A stretch of 64,000 bases of DNA from Paludibacterium sp. B53371 (GCF_018802765.1 NZ_CP069163.1:1-64000), one strand, 5' to 3'. Shown: positions 27,077 to 36,643, counted from the first letter of the stretch. The notes: a model not told the origin generated them from the sequence alone. Program-made: numbers and translations.

Positions 27077-27991
27077 ATGGATCGTCTGGAAGCCATGTCG
27101 ATGCTGCTGGCGGTGGTCGAGCGCGGCAGCCTGTCCTCCGCTGCCCGGACGCGGCAGGTGCCGCTGGCCACGCTCAGCCGCAAGATAGCCGATCTGGAGG
27201 CCTCGCTCGGCACGCGGCTGCTGATCCGCACCACGCGCAAGCTCACCCTGACCGACGCGGGTGTGGCCTATGTTGCCGCGGCGCGGCGCATTCTGGAGCA
27301 GGTGGAAGAGGCCGAGCGTGAGGCGGCAGGGGAGTTCACCACGCCCAAGGGGGAACTGGTGATGACCGCGCCGCTGATGTTTGGTCGCCTGCATGTGTTG
27401 CCGCTGGTGGCCGAGTTTCTGGCGGCCAACCCGCAAATCAGCATCCGGCTGCTGCTGTCCGATCGCAATGTGGATCTGGTCAGCGATCATGTGGATCTGG
27501 CGCTGCGCATCGGCAAGCTGCCGGATAGTACGATGGGGGCTACGCAAATCGGCGAGATGCGTACCGTCACCTGTGCCAGCCCCGCGCTGCTGGCGGCGCA
27601 CAGGGGACCGCAAACCCCGGACGATCTGCGAGCCTTCCCCTGCGTCACGGTGGATGCGCCCATGCCCACCCAGTCCTGGCGTTTCTGTCACCCGGGCACC
27701 GGAGCGGCCATCGATGTCACGATCCAGCCGCGCCTGACCGTTACCACACCAGAAGCCGCGGCCCAGGCCGCCATCCACCAGGTCGGCATTGCGCGCTTGT
27801 TGCATTACCAGGCGGCGGAGGGCGTCAGACAGGGGGCGCTGCAAATCCTGTTGCAGGACTACGAACCAGTGCCGGCTCCGGTGCATCTGCTGCATGTGCT
27901 ACGCGGGCAAATGCCGCTGAAACTGCGCAGCTTCCTCGACTTTGCCGCCTGGACGAGCCCCCTGAAACATAGGACACCGATTCCCGCTTAG
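27077..27991 (+). CDS. LysR-family regulator with IS-replaced C-terminus
   Basis: The N-terminal winged helix ([20 protein letters not shown] then [20 protein letters not shown]) and a LysR effector domain are complete. The last about 10 residues (LKHRTPIPA) are encoded by the left end of the IS3-family element. The lost natural tail, PRLRQTLKDIAN and stop, is still readable in the right flank at about 29284-29320. The 304-residue product is therefore close to normal length and may work. ATG 27077 has GGAAGAG upstream. It is divergent from the redox operon it probably regulates. Confidence 0.85.
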   Translation: MDRLEAMSMLLAVVERGSLSSAARTRQVPLATLSRKIADLEASLGTRLLIRTTRKLTLTDAGVAYVAAARRILEQVEEAEREAAGEFTTPKGELVMTAPLMFGRLHVLPLVAEFLAANPQISIRLLLSDRNVDLVSDHVDLALRIGKLPDSTMGATQIGEMRTVTCASPALLAAHRGPQTPDDLRAFPCVTVDAPMPTQSWRFCHPGTGAAIDVTIQPRLTVTTPEAAAQAAIHQVGIARLLHYQAAEGVRQGALQILLQDYEPVPAPVHLLHVLRGQMPLKLRSFLDFAAWTSPLKHRTPIPA

Positions 27992-28013
27992 AATAAGGGA
28001 TAGGTTTAAGGCT

Positions 28014-28403
28014 ATGTTTATGACTAACACCAACAACAAGACAGACGTGCTCGGACCCGAGCGTCGTCGCCGCTGGAGCATCGAGGAGAAGCAGGCCATC
28101 GTTGCCGAGAGCTTCATGCCCGGCCAGTCGGTTTCCCTCGTTGCCCGCCGTCATGGGCTCAATCCCAATCAGCTGTTCAAGTGGCGCAAGCTTTATCAGG
28201 AAGGCAGCCTATCGGCGATTGCCGCGGGAGAAGAAGTCGTGCCCGCCTCTGAATTGGCTTCTGCCATCAAGCAAATACGCGAACTACAGCGACTCCTCGG
28301 CAAGAAGACGATGGAGAACGAAATCCTCAAAGAAGCCGTGGAAATCGCCCGCGCAAAAAAGTGGATTGCGCGCTCACCCTTATTGCCGGGGGAAGACCAG
28401 TAG
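28014..28403 (+). CDS. IS3-family transposase OrfA
   Basis: This 129-residue DNA-binding subunit has a helix-turn-helix ([19 protein letters not shown], then [21 protein letters not shown]) and a leucine-zipper helix ([26 protein letters not shown]). It overlaps orfB by 43 bp. A slippery A-run (GCAAAAAAGTGG at about 28353) lies inside the overlap, consistent with a -1 frameshift that makes the OrfAB transposase. Confidence 0.92.
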   Translation: MFMTNTNNKTDVLGPERRRRWSIEEKQAIVAESFMPGQSVSLVARRHGLNPNQLFKWRKLYQEGSLSAIAAGEEVVPASELASAIKQIRELQRLLGKKTMENEILKEAVEIARAKKWIARSPLLPGEDQ

Positions 28404-29239
28404 CACCGGTCTGTACCTCGCTGGGGTTGGCGCGTTCGAATGTGATTCGCCGTGTGTCGCGTTCTGCCGATTGGCGGGATGGGCGTTCCTGTCGCTCGAC
28501 CGACGATAGTGAGCTGGTCGAGGCAATTCGGGCCGCGATTTCGCCGCTGCCCAGCTACGGCTACCGCCGGACTTGGGGGGTGATTCGCCGGCAGCGAGAG
28601 GCCGGTCACTTGCCGCCGGTCAACGTGAAGCGCGTTTATCGCGTCATGCGCCAGCATGGTCTGCTGCTTCAGCGGCGGATCAAGCAACCAGGCACCCCGC
28701 GGCGCCATGATGGTAGGGTTGCTGTTGCCGACAGTAATCGCCGCTGGTGCTCTGACGGCTTCGAATTTCGCTGCGATAACGGCGAAAAGCTGCGTGTCGT
28801 GTTTGCGGAGGACTGCTGCGACCGTGAAATCATCAGTTGGACAGCCTCGACCGGGGGCTACACGGGCGACATGGTTCGAGATGTCATGTTGGAAGCTGTT
28901 GAGAAACGCGGCATTCAGTTGGGCATCTCGCCCGAGGTGGAATGGCTGAGCGACAATGGTTCGAGTTATATTGCCGCCGACACGCGGCTGTTTGCGCGAG
29001 AAATCGGCCTCAAGCCGTTAACCACGCCCGTCTGCAGCCCGCAGAGTAACGGCATGGCGGAAAGCATGGTCAAGACGCTGAAGCGGGACTACGTCGGCCA
29101 TATGCCGAAACCGGATGCCCACACGGCCTACCGGAATCTGGCGATTGCCATTGAGCACTACAACGAGTTTCACCCGCATAGTGCGTTGAAATACCGCTCT
29201 CCACGAGAGTTTCGACGCCTGGCGGCTTCATCAACTTAA
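28361..29239 (+). CDS. IS3-family transposase OrfB (DDE domain)
   Basis: The rve/DDE integrase core shows [29 protein letters not shown] (first Asp), [11 protein letters not shown] (second Asp) and a [15 protein letters not shown] motif with the catalytic Glu, followed by [19 protein letters not shown], the typical IS3 tail. The open frame has no strong start of its own, as expected if it is made by frameshifting from orfA. It looks intact, so the element could be active. Confidence 0.92.
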   Translation: MDCALTLIAGGRPVAPVCTSLGLARSNVIRRVSRSADWRDGRSCRSTDDSELVEAIRAAISPLPSYGYRRTWGVIRRQREAGHLPPVNVKRVYRVMRQHGLLLQRRIKQPGTPRRHDGRVAVADSNRRWCSDGFEFRCDNGEKLRVVFAEDCCDREIISWTASTGGYTGDMVRDVMLEAVEKRGIQLGISPEVEWLSDNGSSYIAADTRLFAREIGLKPLTTPVCSPQSNGMAESMVKTLKRDYVGHMPKPDAHTAYRNLAIAIEHYNEFHPHSALKYRSPREFRRLAASST

Positions 29240-29340
29240 GCGTTGATCGGTGTCCTGTTATACGGGGGCAAATCCACCGCCCCCCGCCTGCGGCAAACCC
29301 TCAAAGACATCGCCAACTAAGACGCCCTAAGACGCACTAA

Positions 29341-29398
29341 GACGGGGTCAGGTCTTGTATTTTGCATCGAGACGCAAAATACAAGACCTGACCCCGTC
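29341..29398. repeat. GGGGTCAGGTCTT palindrome, copy 1
   Basis: 25-bp perfect arms (GACGGGGTCAGGTCTTGTAT...) around an 8-bp spacer. Locus-specific flanking bases are self-complementary too (AAGACGG/CCGTCTT). It lies between the interrupted lysR tail and a convergent gene. Confidence 0.9.
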
Positions 29399-29417
29399 TT
29401 TATGTCTTTAGGACTGG

Positions 29418-30062
29418 TCAATGTACATCCGGGTCGAGCAAGGCCGAGAGGTAGGGTACGGGGGGCTGTTCAGCATCACTGGTGGGCAGATAGGCGGAAA
29501 ACACGGTCGCTGATTGCGCCCCCATGATGGCGGAGCCGACCAGCCATTGTTGCTGCTCGGCTAGGCGCCAGAGTTGGTAGTAAGTTCGGCTGCGCCAGAG
29601 ATAAAAGCCGGCCAGCAAGATCGGCAACAGGATAAGGCTGGTGTCTTGCAGGCCCGACCAGGTATGGAAAATCTGGTAGAGATCCAGCAAGGCCAGGATC
29701 ACGCCAATCAGGTAGATCATGCCGCGTAGCCCGGCCTGGCGGGACATCCAGTCGCGCATCTGCTCTGCCGAGAAAAAATACACATTGCGCAGGGCAGGCG
29801 CCTGGTAGGGAATGGCGATGCCCAGCAAGTAGGCCTTGTCGATGCCGGGGCAACTTTCGTACAGCAGCTTGTTTTGCTGGTGCTGGGTGCTGAGCGACAT
29901 CGACAGCTGCAAGGGCAGCAGGCCGATGAGCAGCAGCCAGATGACCGAACTGATCAACATCCCGTGGCCTTGTACCGCCGCGACGGAAAAGACCACGATG
30001 AGCAGGATGGTTTTGAGGGGATGCGCCAGGAAGTAGCTGATCAATGGAGGTTGGTAGTTCAT
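29418..30062 (-). CDS. Membrane protein, unknown function
   Basis: This 214-residue protein has four hydrophobic segments (KTILLIVVFSVAAVQGHGML, SVIWLLLIGLLPLQL, MIYLIGVILALLDLYQIF, LILLPILLAGFYLW). A soluble stretch between the second and third resembles a short cytoplasmic loop. I recognise no family. It stands alone and ends toward palindrome copy 1. The 255 bp upstream, before the thioesterase gene, hold no other gene. Confidence 0.6.
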   Translation of the reverse strand: MNYQPPLISYFLAHPLKTILLIVVFSVAAVQGHGMLISSVIWLLLIGLLPLQLSMSLSTQHQQNKLLYESCPGIDKAYLLGIAIPYQAPALRNVYFFSAEQMRDWMSRQAGLRGMIYLIGVILALLDLYQIFHTWSGLQDTSLILLPILLAGFYLWRSRTYYQLWRLAEQQQWLVGSAIMGAQSATVFSAYLPTSDAEQPPVPYLSALLDPDVH

Positions 30063-30317
30063 CTTGTCGCTTGCCTGAATAAGGTCGATTCACCAGACCC
30101 GGAGGGGACAGCGCTCATGCTACGCTTGTCGTTATTTTTCGGCGAGAAAATCTGTCGGAAACGCCTTCTGATTCTGGTGTTACAACAACGTCATGGCCTG
30201 TTCCCCTGCCGGGACATTCGGCCAAAGTCATCCACCATGCTACTTGAGAATAAATATTATTTGTCATAGCCTTGGTTGGCAGCATGACTGCCACAACACG
30301 AGAATAACGAGGGGCTT

Positions 30318-30785
30318 ATGACGGTTTTTACCAAGACACATGAGGTGCGTTGGGCGGATATCGATGCCAATCAGCACTTGCGGCACAGTGCCTATGCGGA
30401 TCTGTGCACCCATACCCGCTTCGAGTGGTTGAACGCCTGCGGTTTCCCGGCGGGGGAGTTTGTCCGCCATGGTTTCGGGCCGGTGTTGTTCAGCGAGCAG
30501 ACCATTTATCGCAAGGAAGTGCACCTGGGTGACCGGGTGGAGATCAATGTCGAGCTGGCCGGGGCCAGCGAAGATTTTTCGCGCTGGAAGTTGCGGCAGG
30601 AGATCCGCAAGCAGGATGGCACGCTGGCAGCGATTTATGAGGTGTCCGGTGCCTGGCTGCGGCTGCAGGATCGCAAGCTGATTGCGCCGCCGGAAGCCTT
30701 GATGGCCATTCTGCAGGCCCTGCCACTCAGTGGTGACTATCAACTGATCCCGACCAAAACGCGGACGGAAGAAAGCCAGGCCTGA
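30318..30785 (+). CDS. Acyl-CoA thioesterase (hot-dog fold)
   Basis: This 155-residue 4HBT-family protein shows HEVRWADIDANQHLRHSAYADL, in which the Asp/Asn region forms the active site. Members hydrolyse acyl-CoA thioesters in the cytoplasm. ATG 30318 follows a GAGGGGC stretch. It is a single gene followed by palindrome copy 2. Confidence 0.85.
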   Translation: MTVFTKTHEVRWADIDANQHLRHSAYADLCTHTRFEWLNACGFPAGEFVRHGFGPVLFSEQTIYRKEVHLGDRVEINVELAGASEDFSRWKLRQEIRKQDGTLAAIYEVSGAWLRLQDRKLIAPPEALMAILQALPLSGDYQLIPTKTRTEESQA

Positions 30786-30807
30786 TCAAGCCAAACCGAA
30801 CGGAACC

Positions 30808-30867
30808 GAACGGGGTCAGGTCTTGTATTTTGCGTCTCGATGCAAAATACAAGACCTGACCCCGTTC
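30808..30867. repeat. GGGGTCAGGTCTT palindrome, copy 2
   Basis: 26-bp arms ending in GAACGG/CCGTTC around GTCTCGAT. It is the only copy located before a same-direction gene (the leader peptide of the ABC-F gene). Confidence 0.9.
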
Positions 30868-30935
30868 CTGCTGTTCCAGGCTTTGCGCTACAATCATTCA
30901 TCATGAACAACCTCACGAAAAGAAAGGAGGTAAAT

Positions 30936-31022
30936 ATGGCTTTCAACTCGCGTCCGCTCATGCTGGTACGCATGTTCAGCACAGTTGCCCGCTCTAGCCT
31001 GCCCTTCATCGCGCTGCGATAA
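30936..31022 (+). CDS. Candidate leader peptide of the ABC-F gene
   Basis: A perfect AAGGAGGT ribosome site directly precedes an ATG that opens a 28-codon frame (MAFNSRPLMLVRMFSTVARS...) ending 117 bp before the ABC-F start. The intervening RNA contains a hairpin GGGAC-TTTTGC-GTCCC at about 31101-31116. Short, strongly translated upstream frames control many ABC-F genes by ribosome stalling; here that role is inferred from layout only. Confidence 0.55.
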   Translation: MAFNSRPLMLVRMFSTVARSSLPFIALR

Positions 31023-31139
31023 GCGGGTTCGAGCCTAGTTACCTTTCCTGTAAGGAGTCGGTCTCGACTCATCCCCGTTGTCGCCAGCGCGCCTGTTGAC
31101 AGGGACTTTTGCGTCCCGAGCAAGCGAGAGCTGAATAAA

Positions 31140-32870
31140 ATGACAACCCTGATTTCCGCGCAGTCCCTGCGCCTGAATGCCGATCACGGCACCCTGTTTC
31201 AAGATCTTAGTTTTACGGTCAGTCACGACGAACGTATCGGCCTGATCGGTCATAACGGCTGCGGCAAAAGTACGCTGCTCAAGCTGCTGGCCGGTCACCT
31301 GGAAGCCGATGCCGGCGAGATTCAGTATGCCGCCGCCTGCCGTCTGCAGCTGGTCGAGCAGCATCTGCCCGCTGCGCTGCACACGCTCAGTGCGTGTGAT
31401 GTGCTGATGGAGGCGCTGGCGCATGACCCGGCGCAGGCCTGGCGTGCCGACAGTCTGCTGGTCGAGCTGGGGCTGGCCGAGCAGGCCGGGGTGGCGGTGT
31501 CTGCCCTGAGTGGTGGGCAGCATACTCGCCTGCTGCTGGGGCGGGCTGTGTTGCGCCAGCCTAATCTGCTGTTGCTGGACGAGCCGAGCAATCACCTGGA
31601 TTTGCCCTCGCTGTTGTGGCTGGAGGATTTTTTGAATCGCTGGCGTGGCGGGCTGATTCTGGTGTCGCATGATGCCCGTCTGCTGGACCGTACCACCCGG
31701 CGCAGCTGGATTCTGCGTGATGCGCAGCTGCAGCGTTTTGAGCTGCCGTGCACCGAGGCACGGGCGGCGCTGGCCGAGGCGGATCTGGCGGCCGAGGCGC
31801 GCCGCAGTGGCGAGCAGAAGGAGATTGATCGTCTGGCAGCCAGCAGCAAGCGGCTGGCGATCTGGGGCCGCGAGCACGATAACGAGAAGCTGGTGCGCAA
31901 GGCCAAGTCGATGGAAAAGCGTATCGACAAGCTGAAGGAGGCGCAGACTGCGCTCAGCCGAGGCAGCCCGTGGCGCCTGAGTGTTCAGGGGCAGGCGCTG
32001 TCGGCCGACAGCCTGATGGCCTTCGAGTCCTTGCCGGTGCGGGCCGCGCCCGGTCTGCCCCCCTTGTTTCAGGCGGAGGCGCTGTGGTTGCGTCCCGGTG
32101 ACAAGGTGGCGCTGCTGGGGGCCAATGGCAGCGGCAAGTCGTCGCTGCTGCGCCAGTGCTGGGGCGATGTGCAGCAGGGTGAGCCGCAAGCGGGCTGGCG
32201 CTGGCATCCGGCCGCCAGCATTGCTTACTACGACCAGAATCTGCAGCAGCTGGCGGCGCAGGACACGCTGATCGATGCGCTTTACCCGCTGGCCCCGCTG
32301 CCCGAGGTGACGCGCCGGCAGGCGCTGATCGCCGCCGGGTTTGCCTATGCCCGGCACGGTCAGCGGGTGGCCACGCTGAGCGGTGGTGAACGCGCGCGGC
32401 TGCTGTTCCTCGGCCTGTCGCTGGCCAGTCATCATCTGCTGTGGCTGGATGAGCCGACCAACCATCTGGATCTGGACGGCAAATCGCAGCTGGCCGAAGC
32501 GCTGCAGGGCTTCCCCGGTGGTGTGCTGCTGGTGTCGCACGACCGCGAGCTGATCGAAGCGGCCTGCAACCGGTTCTGGGTGTTGCGCGAGGGACGGCTG
32601 CAAGCCTGGCCGGATGCGGCCAGTGCCTATGCCAGCCTGTTCGAGCCGGCACCGCAGGGCGATGAGGGTGGGGTGTCGCCGGCGGTCCGCGTCGGCGAGG
32701 CGACGCCTGTCGCGGCACCGGGCGAGGCCGAGGCGCAGTGGCAGCGTTGGTGCGAGCTGGATGCCTTGTTGCAGGCAGATTTACAGCGCAAGCCCAAGTA
32801 CCAGAAACCGCAGTCGCAGCAAGCCTGGCGTCAGGAGATGCAGCAGCTGGAAAGGTTGCTGGGGCTGTAG
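31140..32870 (+). CDS. ABC-F family ATPase
   Basis: Two ATPase cassettes in one 576-residue chain without membrane segments: Walker A GHNGCGKST (37-45) and GANGSGKSS (about 327-335), signature motifs LSGGQHTRLL (about 122) and LSGGERARLL (about 412), and Walker B LLLLDEPSNHLD and LLWLDEPTNHLD. The linker (about 215-280) is the helical P-site arm. ABC-F proteins act on the ribosome in translation rescue or antibiotic protection. I cannot tell which subfamily from sequence alone. The upstream leader supports regulated expression. Confidence 0.92.
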   Translation: MTTLISAQSLRLNADHGTLFQDLSFTVSHDERIGLIGHNGCGKSTLLKLLAGHLEADAGEIQYAAACRLQLVEQHLPAALHTLSACDVLMEALAHDPAQAWRADSLLVELGLAEQAGVAVSALSGGQHTRLLLGRAVLRQPNLLLLDEPSNHLDLPSLLWLEDFLNRWRGGLILVSHDARLLDRTTRRSWILRDAQLQRFELPCTEARAALAEADLAAEARRSGEQKEIDRLAASSKRLAIWGREHDNEKLVRKAKSMEKRIDKLKEAQTALSRGSPWRLSVQGQALSADSLMAFESLPVRAAPGLPPLFQAEALWLRPGDKVALLGANGSGKSSLLRQCWGDVQQGEPQAGWRWHPAASIAYYDQNLQQLAAQDTLIDALYPLAPLPEVTRRQALIAAGFAYARHGQRVATLSGGERARLLFLGLSLASHHLLWLDEPTNHLDLDGKSQLAEALQGFPGGVLLVSHDRELIEAACNRFWVLREGRLQAWPDAASAYASLFEPAPQGDEGGVSPAVRVGEATPVAAPGEAEAQWQRWCELDALLQADLQRKPKYQKPQSQQAWRQEMQQLERLLGL

Positions 32871-32880
32871 GAGTAAGCAA

Positions 32881-32942
32881 AGGACGGGGTCAGGTCTTGT
32901 ATTTTGCATCGAGACGCAAAATACAAGACCTGACCCCGTCCT
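32881..32942. repeat. GGGGTCAGGTCTT palindrome, copy 3
   Basis: 27-bp arms including AGGACGG/CCGTCCT around ATCGAGAC. It is 10 bp behind the ABC-F stop and between convergent genes, a position suited to transcript-end protection or termination. Confidence 0.9.
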
Positions 32943-32980
32943 TTCTGGTGGGGCGCACTCTTAAGTGCGCCATCCTTGAC

Positions 32981-33664
32981 TCAGGCTGCTGCCAGTTGCT
33001 TGAGCAGTGCCCGGGCGACGCCTTCCGAGCTGGCCGGGTTCTGGCCGGTGATCAGCTTGCCGTCTTCGACGATGAACGGTGCCCAGTCCGGACCCTTCAG
33101 GTAGATGCCCTGTTGACGCTTGAATTCGTCTTCGATCAGGAACGGCACGACGTCGGTGAGTTCGACCGCGGCTTCTTCGCCATTGGTGAAACCGGTGACG
33201 CGACGGCCGGCGACCAGCGGGCGGCCGTCAGCGGCCTTGACGTGGCGCAGTACACCCGGTGCGTGGCAGACGAAGCCGATCGGTTTGCCGGCGCGTTCGA
33301 AGGCTTCGATCAGGTCGATGGAGGTCTGCGAGACGGTCAGATCCCACAGCGGGCCGTGGCCGCCCGGGTAGAACACGGTATCGAAGTCCTGCTGCTGCAC
33401 GCTGTCCAGGCGCACGGTGTTGGCCAGGGCTTGCTGGGCGGCCGGGTCGGCCTTGAAGCGATGGGTCAGTTCGGTCTGGAATTCGGCCAGGTCGCTTTTC
33501 GGGTCGAGCGGCGGCTGGCCGCCGAGCGGCGAGGCCAGCACGATGTCGGCGCCGGCATCCTTGAAGACGTAGTAGGGCGCGGCGAATTCTTCCAGCCAGA
33601 AGCCGGTTTTCTTGCCGGTGTTGCCCAGTTGGTCGTGCGAGGTGAGTACCATCAAGACTTTCAT
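32981..33664 (-). CDS. DJ-1/PfpI-superfamily protein (class I glutamine amidotransferase-like)
   Basis: This 227-residue protein has the nucleophile elbow Cys in KPIGFVCHAPGVLRHV, preceded by the acidic-residue loop FYPGGHGPLWDL. The pattern fits the HchA/Hsp31-like type that degrades glyoxals or acts as a holdase. It is transcribed with, and 48 bp downstream of, the aldehyde dehydrogenase gene, which fits a role in reactive aldehyde detoxification. Confidence 0.85.
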   Translation of the reverse strand: MKVLMVLTSHDQLGNTGKKTGFWLEEFAAPYYVFKDAGADIVLASPLGGQPPLDPKSDLAEFQTELTHRFKADPAAQQALANTVRLDSVQQQDFDTVFYPGGHGPLWDLTVSQTSIDLIEAFERAGKPIGFVCHAPGVLRHVKAADGRPLVAGRRVTGFTNGEEAAVELTDVVPFLIEDEFKRQQGIYLKGPDWAPFIVEDGKLITGQNPASSEGVARALLKQLAAA

Positions 33665-33711
33665 GAGTGTTCCTTTGTTGTGCGGCCGCCGGCAGGCGGC
33701 CTGTGTCGTGT

Positions 33712-35130
33712 TTATGCGTTGTTCAGCAAGTCGCGTACGGCGCTGAGGGCTTGCTGGTAAGGCGGGCGCAGGCGCAGGTTGCTGGCGCCATCCGGGCTTT
33801 GCACCACTACGGCCTTGGCGTGGGTGAAGCGGCGGAAGCCGTGGATGCCGTGGTAGGCCCCCATGCCCGAGGCACCGACACCGCCGAAGGGCAGGCTGTC
33901 GAGCGAGGCGTGGGTCATGACGTCGTTGATCACCAGGGCACCGGAGGTGGTTTGCTGCATGAAAGCGCGCTGGCGCCGGGCATCATGACCAAAATAATAG
34001 GCGGCCAGTGGGCGCGGGTGGGCATTGATATAGGCCACGGCTTCGTCAAAGCCGCCAATGGTCTTGACCGGCAGCAGCGGGCCGAAGATTTCTTCCTGCA
34101 TGATGGCCATGTCGTCGGTCACGCCGAGGACCAGGTGCGGCACCATCTTGCGGCGGTGTGTTTCGGCATCGGCCTCGTCCTGTGCGGCCAGGCTGATGAT
34201 GGTGGCGCCCCGGGCGCGGGCATCGTCCAGCAGGCTCTGCAGGCGCTCGAAATGGCGCGGGCTGATGATGGATGTGTAGTCCGGATTGTCGATGAAGTGG
34301 CGATAGGTGTCGGTGACGAACTGGCGCGCCGCTTCGATCACGCCCGGCAGTTGTTGCTCGGTCACCAGCAGGTAGTCAGGCGACAGGCAGATCTGCCCGG
34401 CGTTGAAGGCCTTGATGGTGAGGGTGCGGGCCAGGGCGGTCTGCAGGTCGGCATCCTGGTCGATGACGACCGGCGACTTGCCACCCAGTTCCAGGGTGAC
34501 CGGTACCAGGTTTTCGGCGGCGGCGCGCATCACATGTTTGCCGACGGCGGTGCTGCCGGTAAAGACCAGATGATCGAAGGGCAGGGCGCTGAAGGCCTGG
34601 CCGACGGCGGCATCGCCGAGAACGACGACCAGTTCATCCGGCGAGAAGTAGCGGCCGACCAGTTCGGCCAGCAGGTCCGAGGTGCGCGGGGTCAGTTCCG
34701 ACGGCTTGAGCATGGCGGTGTTGCCGGCGGCGAAGATCCCGGCCAGCGGGCCGAAGGACAGGTTGATCGGGAAGTTCCACGGGCTGATCACGCCGACCAC
34801 GCCCAGCGGCTGGGGTTCGATCCAGGCCTGCATGTCCGGCGCCGGGGTCTCGGCGGGCTCGGGCTGCATCCAGGTTTCGACATGCTCTGCGGCATGTTCC
34901 AGACCCCGTACCGTGGTCAGCATGTCTGCCACCATCATTTGATATTCGCTGCGATGGTGGAAGTCGGCACTCATGGCCTCGGCCAGCGCCTGGTGGTTGT
35001 CGCGAATCAGCCTGGCGCTGCGCTGCAGTCGGTCGCGTCGCAGTGCCGCACTGGCCGGGCCGGCGCTCAGGTGGGCTCGTTTCATGGCGCTGAGGATGAC
35101 CTGCAGATCGTGGTGGGATTGCTTGTCCAT
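33712..35130 (-). CDS. Coniferyl-aldehyde-dehydrogenase-like enzyme
   Basis: This 472-residue NAD(P)-dependent aldehyde dehydrogenase carries LVFTGSTAVGKHVM (cofactor binding), LELGGKSPVVI with the general-base Glu, and the catalytic Cys in NAGQICLSPDYLLV. The short form, C-terminal FGGVGASGMGAYHG and HAKAVVVQ motifs resemble coniferyl aldehyde dehydrogenases (CalB), which turn coniferyl aldehyde to ferulate, though substrates in this group are broad. It lies between Ohr and DJ-1, suggesting an oxidant/aldehyde stress cluster. Confidence 0.85.
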   Translation of the reverse strand: MDKQSHHDLQVILSAMKRAHLSAGPASAALRRDRLQRSARLIRDNHQALAEAMSADFHHRSEYQMMVADMLTTVRGLEHAAEHVETWMQPEPAETPAPDMQAWIEPQPLGVVGVISPWNFPINLSFGPLAGIFAAGNTAMLKPSELTPRTSDLLAELVGRYFSPDELVVVLGDAAVGQAFSALPFDHLVFTGSTAVGKHVMRAAAENLVPVTLELGGKSPVVIDQDADLQTALARTLTIKAFNAGQICLSPDYLLVTEQQLPGVIEAARQFVTDTYRHFIDNPDYTSIISPRHFERLQSLLDDARARGATIISLAAQDEADAETHRRKMVPHLVLGVTDDMAIMQEEIFGPLLPVKTIGGFDEAVAYINAHPRPLAAYYFGHDARRQRAFMQQTTSGALVINDVMTHASLDSLPFGGVGASGMGAYHGIHGFRRFTHAKAVVVQSPDGASNLRLRPPYQQALSAVRDLLNNA

Positions 35131-35174
35131 GTTCTATTTCTCCTTGTTGTTTTTCAGCGGCACTGCGCGCCGGA

Positions 35175-35606
35175 TCAGATCACTTGCAGGGCAACGTCGA
35201 TATTGCCGCGCACGGCGTTGGAGTAAGGGCAGGTTTCGTGGGCGGTGGCGACCAGGGCTTCGGCAGCCGCACGTTCGATCCCCGGCAGTTCGACGCTCAG
35301 GCTGATGGCCAGACCGAAGCCGCCTTCGATGCGCGGGCCGATGCCGACCTGGGCGGTGACTTTGGCGCTGTCCGGCACCTTGGGGTGGGCACCCTTGCTG
35401 AGGGAGGAAACGGTTTTCATGGCGCTGAGGAAGCAGGCGGCATAACCGGCGGCGAACAGTTGTTCCGGGTTGTTGCCGACATCCTTGCCGCCCAGTTCGT
35501 GCGGCAGGCCGAGCCAGACATTCAGCGAACCGTCACGGGTACGGGCATAACCATCACGGCCGCCGGTGGCGGTGGCTTCGGTTTGATACAGGACTTTGCT
35601 CAACAT
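35175..35606 (-). CDS. ohr: Organic hydroperoxide resistance protein (Ohr)
   Basis: This 143-residue OsmC/Ohr-family thiol peroxidase has both active cysteines, AACFLSAM (Cys58) and ETCPYSNA (Cys126). It reduces organic hydroperoxides using lipoylated partners. I take ATG 35606, which has AAGGAAAAACACC upstream; the longer open frame has no support. It is divergent from a LysR gene, whereas the classical partner is the MarR-type OhrR. Confidence 0.9.
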   Translation of the reverse strand: MLSKVLYQTEATATGGRDGYARTRDGSLNVWLGLPHELGGKDVGNNPEQLFAAGYAACFLSAMKTVSSLSKGAHPKVPDSAKVTAQVGIGPRIEGGFGLAISLSVELPGIERAAAEALVATAHETCPYSNAVRGNIDVALQVI

Positions 35607-35722
35607 GGTGTTTTTCCTTGCTTGTTTGGTCTCGAAGACGATGGACACATAGTAGGCGTGACTGGCGTTTGGCCGCCAATAGGGGTATTTTGCTGGGGAT
35701 ATAAATAAATTTATGGTGCCGT

Positions 35723-36616
35723 ATGTCGCTGGTTCGTCTTCGCACATTCATTGAGGTGTATCGACAGCATTCGATCACGGCGGCGGCTCGCAGCCTGAAT
35801 CTGACTCAGCCGGCGGTGTCGCAGCACATTGCCGGGCTGGAGGTGGCACTGGGGCGACCGCTGTTCGAGCGGCAGAGTCAGGGGGTGGTGCCGACGGCCG
35901 CGGCCGATGAACTGGCGGCCGACATCGGCGACAAGCTGGATGCCGCCGAGGCGGCGCTGGCCACGGCACGCGCGCGTTCGGTGGATCTGGCCGGTTCGCT
36001 GCATATCATCGGCCACTCGGATTTCATGGCCGAGAAGCTGGCACCGGCGCTGCTGCCCTTGTTGCAGGGGGGGATCCGGGTGCGCATGCATACCGGTGAC
36101 GGGCCGATGGTGACGCAGATGTTGCTGGAGGAGCACTACGATCTGGGGTTTTCGGCGCATCCGGTCACCGACCCGCGACTGAAGGGCGAGCTGGCGTTGA
36201 GCGATCAGGTGCTGGCGGTGGCGGCGCCTTCCGTGGCGCAACGGATCAGGGCTGGCGGGGACGTAGCGACTGCGTTGCTGGCTGAGCCGCTCCTGGCCTA
36301 TAACCTGGAGCTGTCCCTGATTGATCAGTGGCTGATGAAGAACCGCATGCGCAGTACGGATCTGATTCCGGCACTGATCGGCCAGGACCTGCGCGGCTTG
36401 CGCAGCCTGCTGTGCCAGGGGTTCGGCTGGACCTTGCTGCCGCGCTATTTATGCGACAGTTTTCTCGCCAGCGGGCAACTGGAGGAGATCCCGCCGCCGG
36501 TGGGGTATACCGAAATCCGCTATTACCTGGTGTGGTTGCCGAGCAAGCTGCGCCAGCCGCGTATTGCCCATGCGCGCCAGACGCTGTTGTGGCAGCTGGG
36601 CGGGCAACGCCCCTGA
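35723..36616 (+). CDS. LysR-family transcriptional regulator
   Basis: The N-terminal winged helix MSLVRLRTFIEVYRQHSITAAARSLNLTQ (partially shown) and the recognition region QPAVSQHIAGLEVALGRPLF are typical, followed by an effector-binding domain (297 aa). It is divergent from ohr with 116 bp between starts, so it probably controls ohr and the aldehyde-detoxification genes downstream of it. Effector unknown. Confidence 0.9.
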   Translation: MSLVRLRTFIEVYRQHSITAAARSLNLTQPAVSQHIAGLEVALGRPLFERQSQGVVPTAAADELAADIGDKLDAAEAALATARARSVDLAGSLHIIGHSDFMAEKLAPALLPLLQGGIRVRMHTGDGPMVTQMLLEEHYDLGFSAHPVTDPRLKGELALSDQVLAVAAPSVAQRIRAGGDVATALLAEPLLAYNLELSLIDQWLMKNRMRSTDLIPALIGQDLRGLRSLLCQGFGWTLLPRYLCDSFLASGQLEEIPPPVGYTEIRYYLVWLPSKLRQPRIAHARQTLLWQLGGQRP

Positions 36617-36643
36617 GACGATCACCCGCCGCCCAGCCCCCAA

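Larger units (their letters stand above)
27971..29256 (+). mobile_element. IS3-family insertion sequence
   Basis: Ends are AGGACACCGAT (27971-27981) and its inverse ATCGGTGTCCT (29246-29256), with CGCTTA also matching further in (17 of 20 bp). It holds an orfA/orfB pair with a frameshift site. The true outer ends may lie a few bases further out; I could not find a target duplication. Confidence 0.8.

Noticed and set aside
30840-30935. Longer upstream start for the leader frame
   Set aside because: The extended frame runs through palindrome copy 2; the AAGGAGGT site points to ATG 30936.
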